This document shows positions 28,954 to 39,571 of a stretch of 64,000 nucleotides of DNA, in pieces. The stretch is from positions 682,001 to 746,000 of the forward strand of contig NC_006045.2 in the NCBI RefSeq assembly GCF_000006445.2, read 5' to 3'. A program made the position numbers and the translations under genes. Origin of the DNA: Debaryomyces hansenii CBS767 (lineage: Eukaryota > Ascomycota > Pichiomycetes > Serinales > Debaryomycetaceae). Under the pieces are notes generated by a model. That model had not been told where the DNA came from. It ran no database searches and saw only the letters and a program-made list of their open reading frames with translations. Every line of letters begins with the position of its first letter. The first letter of the stretch is position 1.

Positions 28954-30897
28954 ATGTTAGCAGCTAGAAACTCACTTAAGAACGTTGTTCGTCGTTTACC
29001 AGGCTCTAGCCGTGCCAACTCCTCCGCAGCTCCAGGTGGCCCAGTTATCGGTATCGATTTAGGTACCACCAACTCGGCGGTTGCAGTCATGGAAGGTAAA
29101 ATTCCAAAGATTATTGAAAACTCGGAAGGTGGAAGAACCACTCCTTCTGTTGTTGCATTCACTAAGGACGGTGAAAGATTAGTTGGTATTCCAGCCAAGA
29201 GACAAGCCGTTGTTAACCCAGAAAACACTTTGTTCGCTACTAAGCGTTTGATCGGTCGTCGTTTCGAAGATGGCGAAGTGCAAAGAGATTTGAGTGAAGT
29301 TCCATACAAGATCGTCAAACACGGTAACGGAGATGCATGGATCGAAGCCAGAGGTGAAAAATACTCGCCACAACAAATTGGTGGTTTCATCTTGAACAAG
29401 ATGAAGGAAACCGCCGAAGCTAACATGGGTAAGCCAGTCAAGAACGCCGTTGTCACTTGTCCAGCCTACTTTAACGATGCCCAAAGACAAGCCACCAAGG
29501 ATGCTGGTAAGATTGTTGGGTTGAACGTCTTGAGAGTTGTTAACGAACCAACCGCCGCTGCCTTGGCCTACGGGTTAGAAAAGAACGATGGTGAAGTCGT
29601 TGCTGTTTTCGATTTAGGTGGTGGTACTTTCGATATCTCCATCTTGGATATCGGTGCCGGTGTTTTCGAAGTCAAGTCCACCAATGGTGACACCCACTTA
29701 GGTGGTGAAGATTTCGACATTGCTGTTGTCAGAAACATTGTCGAAACTTTCAAGAAGGAATCAGGTATTGACTTATCCAAGGACAGAATGGCTGTCCAAC
29801 GTATCAGAGAAGCCGCTGAAAAGGCCAAGATCGAATTGTCATCCACCATCAACACCGAAATCAACTTGCCATTTATCACAGCTGACGCCTCCGGTCCAAA
29901 GCACATCAACCAAAAGATCTCCAGATCTCAATTTGAATCTTTAGTCGAACCATACATCAAGAGAACCGTCGAACCATGTAAGAAGGCTTTGAAGGATGCC
30001 GGTTTATCCACTTCCGACATTTCTGAAGTTATCTTAGTCGGTGGTATGTCAAGAATGCCAAAGGTTATTGACACCGTCAAATCTATCTTCGGTAAGGAAC
30101 CATCCAAGGCTGTCAACCCTGATGAAGCCGTTGCTATGGGTGCAGCTATCCAAGGTGGTATCTTAGCCGGTGACGTCACTGACGTTGTCTTGTTAGATGT
30201 TACCCCATTATCCTTAGGTATTGAAACCATGGGTGGTGTCTTTGCTAGATTAATCTCTAGAAACACCACCATTCCAGCCAAGAAATCTCAAATTTTCTCC
30301 ACTGCTTCTGCTGGTCAAACTTCCGTCGAAATTAGAGTTTTCCAAGGTGAAAGAGAATTAACTAGAGACAACAAGTTAATCGGTAACTTCACCTTATCTG
30401 GTATTCCACCAGCTCCAAAGGGTGTCCCACAAATTGAAGTCACCTTCGACATTGACACTGATGGTATCATCAAGGTCTCTGCTCGTGACAAGGCTTCTAA
30501 CAAGGACGCATCTATTACTGTCGCTGGTTCTTCCGGTTTATCTGACTCTGAAATTGAAAAGATGGTTAACGATGCCGAAAAATTCGCTGAATCTGATAAG
30601 GCCAGAAGAGATGCCATCGAATCTGCTAACAGAGCCGATCAATTATGTAACGATACCGAAAACTCCTTAAACGAATTCAAGGAAAAGATTGACGCTGCCG
30701 ATGCCGACAAGGTTAGGGAACAACTTAGCTCATTAAGAGAAATCGTTGTCAAGGCTCAAGCCGGTGAAGAAGTTGATGCTGCTGAATTAAAGACCAAGAC
30801 CGAAGAATTACAAAATGAATCATTAAAGGTTTTCGAAAAGTTATATAAAAACAATGAAAACAACAATGAATCTTCTTCCGAAGAACCAAAGAACTAA
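28954..30897 (+). CDS. SSC1: Mitochondrial Hsp70 (matrix import motor and chaperone)
   Basis: Matrix Hsp70 that pulls preproteins through the TIM23 channel with Tim44 and the PAM complex and folds matrix proteins. The 647 residues include a basic, acid-free presequence (about 1-28, [20 protein letters not shown]). The nucleotide-binding domain starts [15 protein letters not shown], with [19 protein letters not shown] and [10 protein letters not shown] further on. The substrate-binding domain has [16 protein letters not shown] and [12 protein letters not shown]. The tail is Asn/Ser/Glu-rich ([15 protein letters not shown]), with no cytosolic EEVD end. The strong codon bias indicates high expression. 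A heat-shock element lies upstream. Confidence 0.97.
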   Translation: MLAARNSLKNVVRRLPGSSRANSSAAPGGPVIGIDLGTTNSAVAVMEGKIPKIIENSEGGRTTPSVVAFTKDGERLVGIPAKRQAVVNPENTLFATKRLIGRRFEDGEVQRDLSEVPYKIVKHGNGDAWIEARGEKYSPQQIGGFILNKMKETAEANMGKPVKNAVVTCPAYFNDAQRQATKDAGKIVGLNVLRVVNEPTAAALAYGLEKNDGEVVAVFDLGGGTFDISILDIGAGVFEVKSTNGDTHLGGEDFDIAVVRNIVETFKKESGIDLSKDRMAVQRIREAAEKAKIELSSTINTEINLPFITADASGPKHINQKISRSQFESLVEPYIKRTVEPCKKALKDAGLSTSDISEVILVGGMSRMPKVIDTVKSIFGKEPSKAVNPDEAVAMGAAIQGGILAGDVTDVVLLDVTPLSLGIETMGGVFARLISRNTTIPAKKSQIFSTASAGQTSVEIRVFQGERELTRDNKLIGNFTLSGIPPAPKGVPQIEVTFDIDTDGIIKVSARDKASNKDASITVAGSSGLSDSEIEKMVNDAEKFAESDKARRDAIESANRADQLCNDTENSLNEFKEKIDAADADKVREQLSSLREIVVKAQAGEEVDAAELKTKTEELQNESLKVFEKLYKNNENNNESSSEEPKN

Positions 30898-31074
30898 ATG
30901 TAACTAACCGTTCTTTGTTTTGATTCCAGCTCTGTCTCATTGTATTTATGATTCTAAATGCTACTTTTGTACTGTTTTAGTCAGGGCGTAACTGTTTCAA
31001 CCTGTATATATTGTCAAAAATAATATTAATGAACTTTATTATATTATCGAATTATAACTGTTGTAGTCTATATG

Positions 31075-32919
31075 CTATTTAATTTCATTAAGTCCCACTT
31101 GGAACCCTTGCGATCTTTTCATAGAACGAAACAGATCAGACGCTGATTTGTGTTCCTGTCTTTTTCTCGATATAGTTGTGTTTCTTCTCAATAGCGTACC
31201 GTATCTTTTTCCTATTCCAAGATCGGAGCTTGCGGTGCTACTGGCACTCCTTATGAAGTTTTCGTAGCGAATAGTAGAAGCGTGTGACGAATCCGAGTAA
31301 ACAGACGAGGAAACCAGCTCATTATCGGAGGAATCATAATCCAACATTTCACCCAACATTGATCTTCTATTATGGGCTTTATTGAATTCTTGAGTAGGTA
31401 AATCCACAATATCAGACTCGGTACCGATATCAGAACCAGAAAGAGTTTCCGTTTCGCTTATAGATTTACCCAGTGCGCTTTCAGATTCCGTCACAAATTC
31501 AGATCCAGATTCAGGATCATCATCATGAGTTTCTACTTCTTTAGAAATACCGTCATCAACCATAATTTTGGCATCGTTATTTGCAGCCAATGCTTGAAAG
31601 AAGACAATCTCTTGTCTTAATTGGATTCTCTGACTGATAACATGACTTAAGTATCTTTTCCATGCGCCAACAACATCATTTGCTTTCTCCCCTTCGACTG
31701 TACTGAAATTATTATGCTCAAGGTGAGGTGGAGGCGTTGGTGGTATTTCTTCAATATCACTGGCTGAGTTATTGTGCTTGACATCCTTCCTTTTAATCGT
31801 GTTATTACCATAGTTTACAGAACTAGACTTTGTTTTCGTATACATTGAATTGATGTATGTATCTTGCTGTTCATCAATATATCCAGATATCTGATTTTGT
31901 TTAATGTTGTTTGCAATAGCACTATGGTCCCCTACTGCACCTGCTTGATGCTTCAATCTAGCATCTAATGTTTCAACTCTTTCTGTTTCTCCTATACCCA
32001 ATTGAGGATTTGAATAGGGCACTGAAATTTCCTTGCCAGTTAACCTTCTAACGGCAGCATTTTGTGGATTCTGACGATATTTACGTTGCAATGTTTTAGC
32101 CCTGGTGTTCGATCTCTTGATACTACCAGTTCTCTTTGATGAAACTGTAAAATTATTGAATCTTAAGGCCTTTAATTTCTTGCCAAGTTTCTTCATTCTA
32201 ACTTTTAGTCTGTAATACCAACCGCCTTCTTTGAATCTAATTGCCTTGGTTCTAGCAAGATTTGAACTATTAGATTTTGGTTTTGATGACTTAAATAACC
32301 GTCTTTTCTCTTGTCTAGTGGAGAAGATGGTAGACTGAGAACCTGTGGCTGAAGTCGTACGTCTTACTTTTGCATTATTTCCCGACTGGACAGAAACCGG
32401 CCTATCATTCGAGATTCTTAAATTTTCAGCTTCTCTTATCCCTGGTGCATCCAAACTATATATTGATATCGAATCAAGTGTCAAGTTATCTAATTTATGA
32501 ACGTCGTTTGGAACTTGTTGATCAATAATAAACTGAGAGAATCTCTTAGGAACTTGATTGAAAAGATTTTCATCAATTTGTCCACGAACAGGTGTATTAT
32601 GATGTTCAGAAAGCCCTTGCTGCTTAACAGCGGTGTTAGCCATATTAATATGCGACGTGTTTGAATATAATGGATCCCTAGTCTCAAACTGATTTAATAA
32701 ACTGGCAGTGTCGAAGGAATTTGTATTATCTGTTGGATTGTATGGCATCGAGAATGACCCCGACTTAATAGATCTGGATCCAGCTGCTGTATACTTAGAT
32801 TCTCTTAGCTTATCACTTGATTTGTTCGAGTTAACAAGCTCATTTGATCCGAAAGAAAAATTTAGTGGGATATCTCTGTATGTTGGTTGAACTCCTTGAG
32901 GATACGGCCTTGCACTCAT
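31075..32919 (-). CDS. Unrecognised 614-residue protein, basic centre and acidic C-terminal half
   Basis: I do not recognise this protein with confidence. It is open for 614 residues from an ATG. The layout is a Ser/Asn-rich N-terminus, then a strongly basic segment (about 205-290: KRRLFKSSKPK, YYRLKVRMKKLGKKLKAL, RKYRQNPQN). Next come a PPTPPPH proline motif near 390 and a helix VVGAWKRYLSHVISQRIQLRQEIVFFQAL near 412-445. An acidic Ser/Thr/Glu region follows (450-520), then a basic tail. No membrane segment or enzyme motif is seen. The polybasic region and the short helical module suggest a cortical or scaffold protein (for example septin/bud-neck associated), but that is only a guess. It lies between SSC1 and PEP4. 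Confidence 0.8.
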   Translation of the reverse strand: MSARPYPQGVQPTYRDIPLNFSFGSNELVNSNKSSDKLRESKYTAAGSRSIKSGSFSMPYNPTDNTNSFDTASLLNQFETRDPLYSNTSHINMANTAVKQQGLSEHHNTPVRGQIDENLFNQVPKRFSQFIIDQQVPNDVHKLDNLTLDSISIYSLDAPGIREAENLRISNDRPVSVQSGNNAKVRRTTSATGSQSTIFSTRQEKRRLFKSSKPKSNSSNLARTKAIRFKEGGWYYRLKVRMKKLGKKLKALRFNNFTVSSKRTGSIKRSNTRAKTLQRKYRQNPQNAAVRRLTGKEISVPYSNPQLGIGETERVETLDARLKHQAGAVGDHSAIANNIKQNQISGYIDEQQDTYINSMYTKTKSSSVNYGNNTIKRKDVKHNNSASDIEEIPPTPPPHLEHNNFSTVEGEKANDVVGAWKRYLSHVISQRIQLRQEIVFFQALAANNDAKIMVDDGISKEVETHDDDPESGSEFVTESESALGKSISETETLSGSDIGTESDIVDLPTQEFNKAHNRRSMLGEMLDYDSSDNELVSSSVYSDSSHASTIRYENFIRSASSTASSDLGIGKRYGTLLRRNTTISRKRQEHKSASDLFRSMKRSQGFQVGLNEIK

Positions 32920-33296
32920 TTCTTGTACGCTATTTATGTTAAATATACACTCAAATGAATAAGGTAATATTGTAACACCTTAGAATGACTAAAATCCAGA
33001 TCAAATAGTATACGGAGAAGAATTTATCGTTTGATTCATCAGATCTATTTTTTGGTCGTATTTTTGATAACAGATGGCTGGCTAAATTTGCACCCAGCCA
33101 TTTTTTATATACAGGAACGCAACACTTATAGATAATGAATAGAACTTGTATTCGTAAGATATAAATTAAACGATGTATTGTCAACTCCAGAGGTTTAATA
33201 ATAAGGAGCGCAACAGCATTCTGAATACCTGAAACTAAATGGGAAATAAACAAAATAAAGCATAACAAACTAAAGACTTATTTTTAAGTGTTCTAA
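32920..33296. other. Gap between PEP4 and the unrecognised gene
   Basis: 377 bases. It contains a 105-codon open frame on the minus strand (32951-33268), rich in hydrophobic residues but starting only at TTG. Otherwise it is AT-rich leader. Confidence 0.4.
32951..33268 (-). CDS. Possible small membrane protein lacking an ATG (dubious)
   Basis: Open for 105 codons with two strongly hydrophobic stretches (near residues 5-45 and at the C-terminus, SVYYLIWILVILRCYNI) and a basic middle (KKWLGANLASHLLSKIRPKNRS). There is no ATG in the frame and none between it and the PEP4 stop, so it would need a non-ATG start or an upstream exon. Hydrophobic residues come easily from AT-rich DNA, so chance is quite possible. 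It may also be the relic of a gene. Confidence 0.18.
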   Translation of the reverse strand: MLCFILFISHLVSGIQNAVALLIIKPLELTIHRLIYILRIQVLFIIYKCCVPVYKKWLGANLASHLLSKIRPKNRSDESNDKFFSVYYLIWILVILRCYNITLFI

Positions 33297-34577
<1,281 letters not shown>

Positions 34578-34823
34578 TTAATATAAGCAATTAATTAGAC
34601 TACTTAAGTATAATATCCTTTTAGTGGCAATATTATCTCTTCCTTGGTCCTTCTCCTTTTGGAATGACTAGCCTCTTTTACAGGTTAGATATATTTGAGA
34701 AGATAGATAAAATATTTGCAGGTTAGAGAGTTGGCAATTTAGCCGAGGAACAAGGCCGATGAGAGATGGAATAGCTGTGAAATACCTGATAACAACCATA
34801 GATATTAGAAGAACAGACAGAAT

Positions 34824-36206
34824 ATGGTTTTAGGGTTCTTTAAATCACATGTGGATAACAAGTATCCAACTACACCTTTGAAATTTACGGGGAAAGACTC
34901 AGGGGAGGCTACACTTGAGGATATTATTTCACATAAAGTTCCGGAGTTGTATAAGGGTGCATCGTTTTGGTATAATCCGTTATTACCGTCCGGAGACTTC
35001 CAGACGGCCTATACCGGGTTGAGTAAGTTTGAGAGCGTTGATAAGGTTTGCTACAAGAGACGGATTTTGAATATTGAGCTGGAGGACAAGACATACGAGG
35101 TGGAGGGAGAAAAGTTGAAGTACGATGATTGGGAAGGTAGAAGCACGATTGCTATTGATTACGTTGTTCCTCCAGGAAGGGAAGACCCCAATCACGAGAA
35201 GTACAGGCCGGTGAGTCAGACCAAACATCTACCACCCAGAACTGAGTATTTGAATCCGGAACACGAACTTGAACTCTTGAGCGACGATTCGAAGCCATTA
35301 GTGATTGCATTGCACGGATTGTCGGGCGGTTCGTACGAGTCGTACATCAGGGCATTCTTGAGTAAGGTTACGGATAAACCATACGATTTTGATGCATTGG
35401 TGTTGAATTCAAGAGGATGTGCCAACCACACCATTACATCCCCCCAGTTGTTTTGCGGGTTGTGGACAAACGACTTGCGGTACTTGATTAACGAGCACAT
35501 TAGACCCAACTGGCCTAATAAGCGGATCTATCTTATAGGGTTCTCGTTAGGAGGAGCTATTTGCGCTAATTACTTAGGGCAAGAGGCCGATAACACATAT
35601 CACAACATCAAGGGTGGTGCCATCATGGGTTGTCCATGGGATTTTCCCGATTCATGTATTCAGTTACAATCTAGTTTGCTTGGGAGCCATATTTACTCGC
35701 CTAAGATGTGTAACAATTTGGTGGACTTGTTGAATGAACACTACGAAGGTCATTTGCGTAGCAATCCGTTAGTCGAAGCTTATAAGAAAAATCCAGAAAA
35801 CTTCAAATTGGGTACGTTAAAGGCCTTTGACGAAAATTTTACGTCGAAGCTTTTTGGTTTCAATTGTGCAGACGAGTATTACAGACATGCATCCCCTATC
35901 CAGAGATTGTTAAAAGTTAGAGTTCCTCTTGTCATTGTAAATTCCATTGACGACCCAATTATTGGATACAGAACGCTTCCCTTCAGCGAAGTTAGGCTAA
36001 ATCCATTCACGGCTCTTGTGACTACTACTACTGGAGGACATCTTGGATGGTTTGATTATAAAGGAAACAGATGGTACGCGGATCCTATTTCTAGATTATT
36101 CAAAGAATTGGATGACAATTGGTCATTTAATAAGAAAAGTGTAGACGAAAAAGATTTACCATTCGATACTACAAAGCTCTGGAAGTATGATAGAATAATT
36201 ATGTAA
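34824..36206 (+). CDS. Alpha/beta-hydrolase of the Eht1/Eeb1/Mgl2 family
   Basis: 460-residue serine hydrolase of the AB-hydrolase-1 (YheT-like) family. Yeast members act as ethanol acyltransferases/esterases (Eht1, Eeb1) or as a monoacylglycerol lipase (YMR210W). The oxyanion region is ALHGLSGGSYESYIRAF and the nucleophile elbow GFSLGG (239-244) with S241. Acid candidates D376/D377 lie in NSIDDPIIGY, and the His is H406 in GGHLGWFDY. LNSRGCANHTITSPQLF is family-specific. No signal peptide or transmembrane segment is obvious. It is divergent from PEP4. The paralogue-level identity is unresolved. Confidence 0.9.
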   Translation: MVLGFFKSHVDNKYPTTPLKFTGKDSGEATLEDIISHKVPELYKGASFWYNPLLPSGDFQTAYTGLSKFESVDKVCYKRRILNIELEDKTYEVEGEKLKYDDWEGRSTIAIDYVVPPGREDPNHEKYRPVSQTKHLPPRTEYLNPEHELELLSDDSKPLVIALHGLSGGSYESYIRAFLSKVTDKPYDFDALVLNSRGCANHTITSPQLFCGLWTNDLRYLINEHIRPNWPNKRIYLIGFSLGGAICANYLGQEADNTYHNIKGGAIMGCPWDFPDSCIQLQSSLLGSHIYSPKMCNNLVDLLNEHYEGHLRSNPLVEAYKKNPENFKLGTLKAFDENFTSKLFGFNCADEYYRHASPIQRLLKVRVPLVIVNSIDDPIIGYRTLPFSEVRLNPFTALVTTTTGGHLGWFDYKGNRWYADPISRLFKELDDNWSFNKKSVDEKDLPFDTTKLWKYDRIIM

Positions 36207-36353
36207 TTTATAGCATTTGGTTATATTTCGTAAATATCATTTTGAAATCTACTAACGAGCGATGTACAAAAATGAGCAGATAAAAGATCAACAGAATTTA
36301 ATTTTGAAATAATACAGTATTTACTAAATTTTTAATGACTTTAACTATATTTA

Positions 36354-36686
36354 ATGACTTCTAATAACTTTCAAGTCCCTGGAACTGCTTCGTCAAAGAA
36401 AAATCGTATTTCTAATGAGGTGTTAAAGAGTCAATCGAAGTCCAGGTCTGAATCATTGAAATGGGTTAAATCTATAAGAGCTCTACCAACTAACCCAAAT
36501 AATAATGACAACTTAAAAACAGAGTATATTGATGTTAATTTGAATAATTCCAGGAAGTTGATTGGCAATATAAGTGATTTAATGGAAACCACAGATAAAT
36601 CCGTTAAGCATAACCATGAAGTTAATGAAAGTCTAGCCAGATTAAACAATATAAAACATGAATTGGCATGGTTGAATGAATTGTAA
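36354..36686 (+). CDS. Unrecognised small protein, 110 residues, C-terminal coiled coil
   Basis: Starts at ATG 36354. An out-of-frame ATG lies 20 bases upstream. The N-terminal half is Ser/Lys/Asn-rich and polar. The C-terminal half (about 60-110) is helical with heptad-like spacing (NLNNSRKLIGNISDLMETTD, NESLARLNNIKHELAWLNEL). Small yeast proteins with this look are often subunits of coiled-coil assemblies such as BLOC-1 or DASH, but I see no signature that names it. Low-complexity composition and clear start and stop make it probably real. It is convergent with the transporter gene downstream. Confidence 0.6.
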   Translation: MTSNNFQVPGTASSKKNRISNEVLKSQSKSRSESLKWVKSIRALPTNPNNNDNLKTEYIDVNLNNSRKLIGNISDLMETTDKSVKHNHEVNESLARLNNIKHELAWLNEL

Positions 36687-36819
36687 TATGTTTATGAAAT
36701 ACGTGTATAAAATCTATATCGCAATAGCTATAAACGAAAGTCTGTAAAGTAAAATTCAGACACCAAAAGAAAATAAATGAAAAACGAAATGAAAAGAAAA
36801 GAAAGCAGAATTGAAAATA

Positions 36820-38130
36820 TCACTGGGACGATCCTTGGGTTGCACGAGGAGCTGGGTCCTTATCGTCGTCTTCGTCTGAAATAATGAATTCTTGTAACGA
36901 AATATCATCCCTATCAACAGAATACTTACCGTCATCCCCGGCATTTTGCTCTATATCAGGACTTGTATTATCGTTTGGTTTATACTTCACTACGATAAAT
37001 GCATTTCCAATTATAATTATGATACCTAGGATACTTAAGATACCTGGGAGATGGCCCCAAAATATTAAGTCCCAGATAATAGCAAACACCATATTGGTAT
37101 AACTCATCAATGCGGCCCGGCCAGCATTAACTCGTTGGACGCCGGCAGTCAAGGAGAATTGCATTAAGAATCCGAAAATTCCAATCAAAAAGAAAAGAAA
37201 CCATTGATAATTATTCTGCGGCACTGCAAAGGATAATGACGGCAATGAGATTAACGAGATAAAGGAAATGAGAACACACGTTAATGCAAAGTAACTTACT
37301 GAAAGCAATGGATGGGCTTCATGTCCTATTTTCCTTAAAATGATATAAACAGATGATGCCCCTAAAACCCCTATTAATCCAACCCCTGACGCAAGCAATC
37401 TTTTTTCAGTGGAAGATGATTCTATGGAATCATCCCCTGAAAGTTCTGATTCACCAAATATGAAGTTCGGTTTTGCAATCAAGATGACACCACCCAAAGA
37501 AATAACCCCACAAGCCGCTTCTATCAATGAATATCTTTCATGCAAGATAACCCATGCTAAAAATGCCGTAACCATGGGAATAATAAAAGTGATTGCAACT
37601 GCATCTGATAAACTAAGATATTGCAACGAGTAGTAAAGACCAAAGACTCCGAAAAAGCCAAAAGCGCCTCTCATAAATAACAAATTACGTAGTTTCTTTG
37701 GACCAAATGGTGCATCCGGAACACATTTCGTTACGAACATGTACACCACACAACAAATATATGTAATAATCATTCTTGCAAACAATATCTGTAAAGGATG
37801 TATGGGTGTCTCAAATTCCTTATCTGTTATCAACAACTTACATGTAGTGATCATTATAGAATTAAATAGCTGGGATAATATCAAAAGCGAAATCCCAACA
37901 TTGGGTATGACGTACTTCTCATATAGAGACTCTTGAATAAATCTCCGTGTTCGTCCATACCATCCCATATAGCTGTCGTTAGGTCTATCAAATAATAAAT
38001 CATCGAATGAGTTGTTATTAATGAATGAATCATCATTCTGCAAATCCGGCGGATTCAAATTTTCATTACTAATGTTATCTCTCAGATCCGATAGTATATT
38101 TGACAGGTGTTGCTCTGTATCTTTAATCAT
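36820..38130 (-). CDS. EamA/drug-metabolite-type membrane transporter (YMR253C/YPL264C-like)
   Basis: 436-residue integral membrane protein with about ten helices arranged as two EamA repeats. The N-terminus is acidic and cytosolic, then LLILSQLFNSIMITTCKLL, IITYICCVVYMFV, LMRGAFG-type and LSLSDAVAITFIIPMVTAFLAWVILHERY at the end of repeat 1. Repeat 2 contains AGVQRVNAGRAALMSYTNMVFAI and ends in a helix before an acidic tail (ISDEDDDKDPAP). It resembles the uncharacterised yeast proteins YMR253C and YPL264C. The substrate is unknown. Confidence 0.85.
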   Translation of the reverse strand: MIKDTEQHLSNILSDLRDNISNENLNPPDLQNDDSFINNNSFDDLLFDRPNDSYMGWYGRTRRFIQESLYEKYVIPNVGISLLILSQLFNSIMITTCKLLITDKEFETPIHPLQILFARMIITYICCVVYMFVTKCVPDAPFGPKKLRNLLFMRGAFGFFGVFGLYYSLQYLSLSDAVAITFIIPMVTAFLAWVILHERYSLIEAACGVISLGGVILIAKPNFIFGESELSGDDSIESSSTEKRLLASGVGLIGVLGASSVYIILRKIGHEAHPLLSVSYFALTCVLISFISLISLPSLSFAVPQNNYQWFLFFLIGIFGFLMQFSLTAGVQRVNAGRAALMSYTNMVFAIIWDLIFWGHLPGILSILGIIIIIGNAFIVVKYKPNDNTSPDIEQNAGDDGKYSVDRDDISLQEFIISDEDDDKDPAPRATQGSSQ

Positions 38131-38348
38131 TTAACTTACTGTATTAAGTTAATCCGTATCTATAGGTTAAATTACTCTGATTCCAAGTATATGGGAGTTG
38201 AAAGCTCGAAAATGGTGAAATATTTATCCTTCTATCTAATACCCCATGTACCGAGTAATTAATTTGCCTGTCAATATCGGTCCGATGAGATCAAGGATCT
38301 ATACTAAAGTATATTATACTCTGGATCTCATTTCCATTTTAAGAGAAT

Positions 38349-38422
38349 GACTTCGTGGCCAAGTTGGCTAAGGCGTGAGACTGTTAATCTCAAGATCGTG
38401 AGTTCGACCCTCACCGAGGTCG
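38349..38422 (+). tRNA. tRNA-Asn (anticodon GTT)
   Basis: 74 bases that fold as a standard cloverleaf. The acceptor stem GACTTCG pairs with CGAGGTC (one G-T pair). The D-arm contains AAGTTGGCTAAGG, the anticodon loop is CTGTTAA with GTT at 38383-38385, and the T-arm has GTTCGACCC (B box). No intron, as in yeast tRNA-Asn. The sequence is close to the Saccharomyces tRNA-Asn. A run of eight T ends transcription (38430-38437). Confidence 0.97.
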
Positions 38423-38429
38423 TCTTCTC

Positions 38430-38437
38430 TTTTTTTT
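38430..38437 (+). terminator. RNA polymerase III terminator
   Basis: A run of eight T, eight bases after the tRNA-Asn 3' end. Confidence 0.85.
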
Positions 38438-38628
38438 ACACTTACATCTGCAGCAGAAGAATAAATGTCTACAGTGGCATATACAAATCAATTGTCTAAT
38501 TTTTGATTAATATTTATCCAGGAATACGTATACATATCCCACGTTTATAATTAGTAGTTTATTAATGAAAATTTGCAATTTTTAGATTATGAAATAGATA
38601 CATACTGATACTAAAAAAAGTGTATCGT

Positions 38629-39192
38629 TTATAAAATAGTACAGCATGTTTGATTAGCCTTTTGAACCAATAAGCTTGTTCTTGTCGCATATTCGAATAT
38701 ATCGTCTACACCCTCGCCGTATAATGCTGAACTCTCTAAGTATTTTTTAGCATGCATCTCTTTGGCTGCTATCTCGCCCTGATGAAATTGGACATACTTT
38801 CTTCTATTGGAAGATTCCACTCTAAGATCCTTCTTTAAGCCAATTAATAAATATGGCGTATTGGGACAATATTTGGTGACTTCCTCGACCCATTTTGTTC
38901 GAGCATTATCCAATGAATCAGGTACATCTATAGCAAAGCCGATCAAGATTACATGCGAATTGGCATAGCTCAATGGACGCAATCTTTCGTATTCCTCTTG
39001 TCCAGCCGTATCCCATAAGGCCAATTGAACTGCTTTTCCATCGACTCTGCAATCAGTGACATAATTCTCAAATACAGTGGGATGGTATTCAGTAGGAAAT
39101 TCTCCTAATGTGAATACAAATAACAACGAAGTTTTCCCACATGCTCCATCACCCACTATGACTATTTTTCTTTTCAATGAATTATCTGGCAT
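38629..39192 (-). CDS. RHO2: Rho-family GTPase Rho2
   Basis: Small GTPase of cell-wall/polarity signalling. The 187 residues match yeast Rho2 in size and wording: P-loop GDGACGKT (14-21), effector loop EYHPTVFENYVTDCRVDG, DTAGQEEYERLRPLSY (from 61), LIGLKKDLR at the guanine-specificity position, and SSALYGEGVDDIFEYATRTSLL. The C-terminal CTIL is a prenylation box, and the extra Cys before it is a likely palmitoylation site. Rho2 wording fits better than Rho1/Rho3. It is head-to-tail with NST1 and lies close to tRNA-Asn. Confidence 0.92.
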   Translation of the reverse strand: MPDNSLKRKIVIVGDGACGKTSLLFVFTLGEFPTEYHPTVFENYVTDCRVDGKAVQLALWDTAGQEEYERLRPLSYANSHVILIGFAIDVPDSLDNARTKWVEEVTKYCPNTPYLLIGLKKDLRVESSNRRKYVQFHQGEIAAKEMHAKKYLESSALYGEGVDDIFEYATRTSLLVQKANQTCCTIL

Positions 39193-39571
39193 TTGTACTC
39201 CTTATTGATACCTGTATCATATAAATTTTCAAATGTACATATATTGGCCAATGTATGAATAAGTCTTTTCTATTATGAAATGTATATTAGTTCTCTTTTT
39301 CTTTTCTTAAACAGATACTTTTATAGAAATCAAGAAGCCAGGTGGGTCATGCTATTCTTCCTATCAAGGAAAATTGGAATATTAAGTATTTGTGATAATA
39401 TTTCGATTAAGAGTCTTATGTCCCTAATTCTCCGTGGTAGAAAATCCAATTATGTAAGCATTAGGTCTTCCTCTATCACACTATACTAATTCTACAAAAC
39501 ATAATGCCTGAATTATAAATTATATGATGGAAAGCTACATACTTCATAGATATTGTACAGTATTTACCGGT
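39193..39571. other. RHO2 promoter / NST1 3' flank
   Basis: 379 AT-rich bases. A 69-codon + strand frame (39280-39489) starts with ATG but reads as random hydrophobic sequence. I see nothing supportable here. Confidence 0.5.

Noticed and set aside
30749..30940. Antisense and out-of-frame ORFs over VAS1, SSC1, NST1, MCM3 and others
   Set aside because: They mirror the base composition of the real genes (for example poly-Ser/Phe readings opposite Glu/Lys tracts), and the main genes are certain.
39280..39489. 69-codon ATG frame in the RHO2 promoter
   Set aside because: Hydrophobic low-complexity reading of AT-rich DNA with no similarity to anything.
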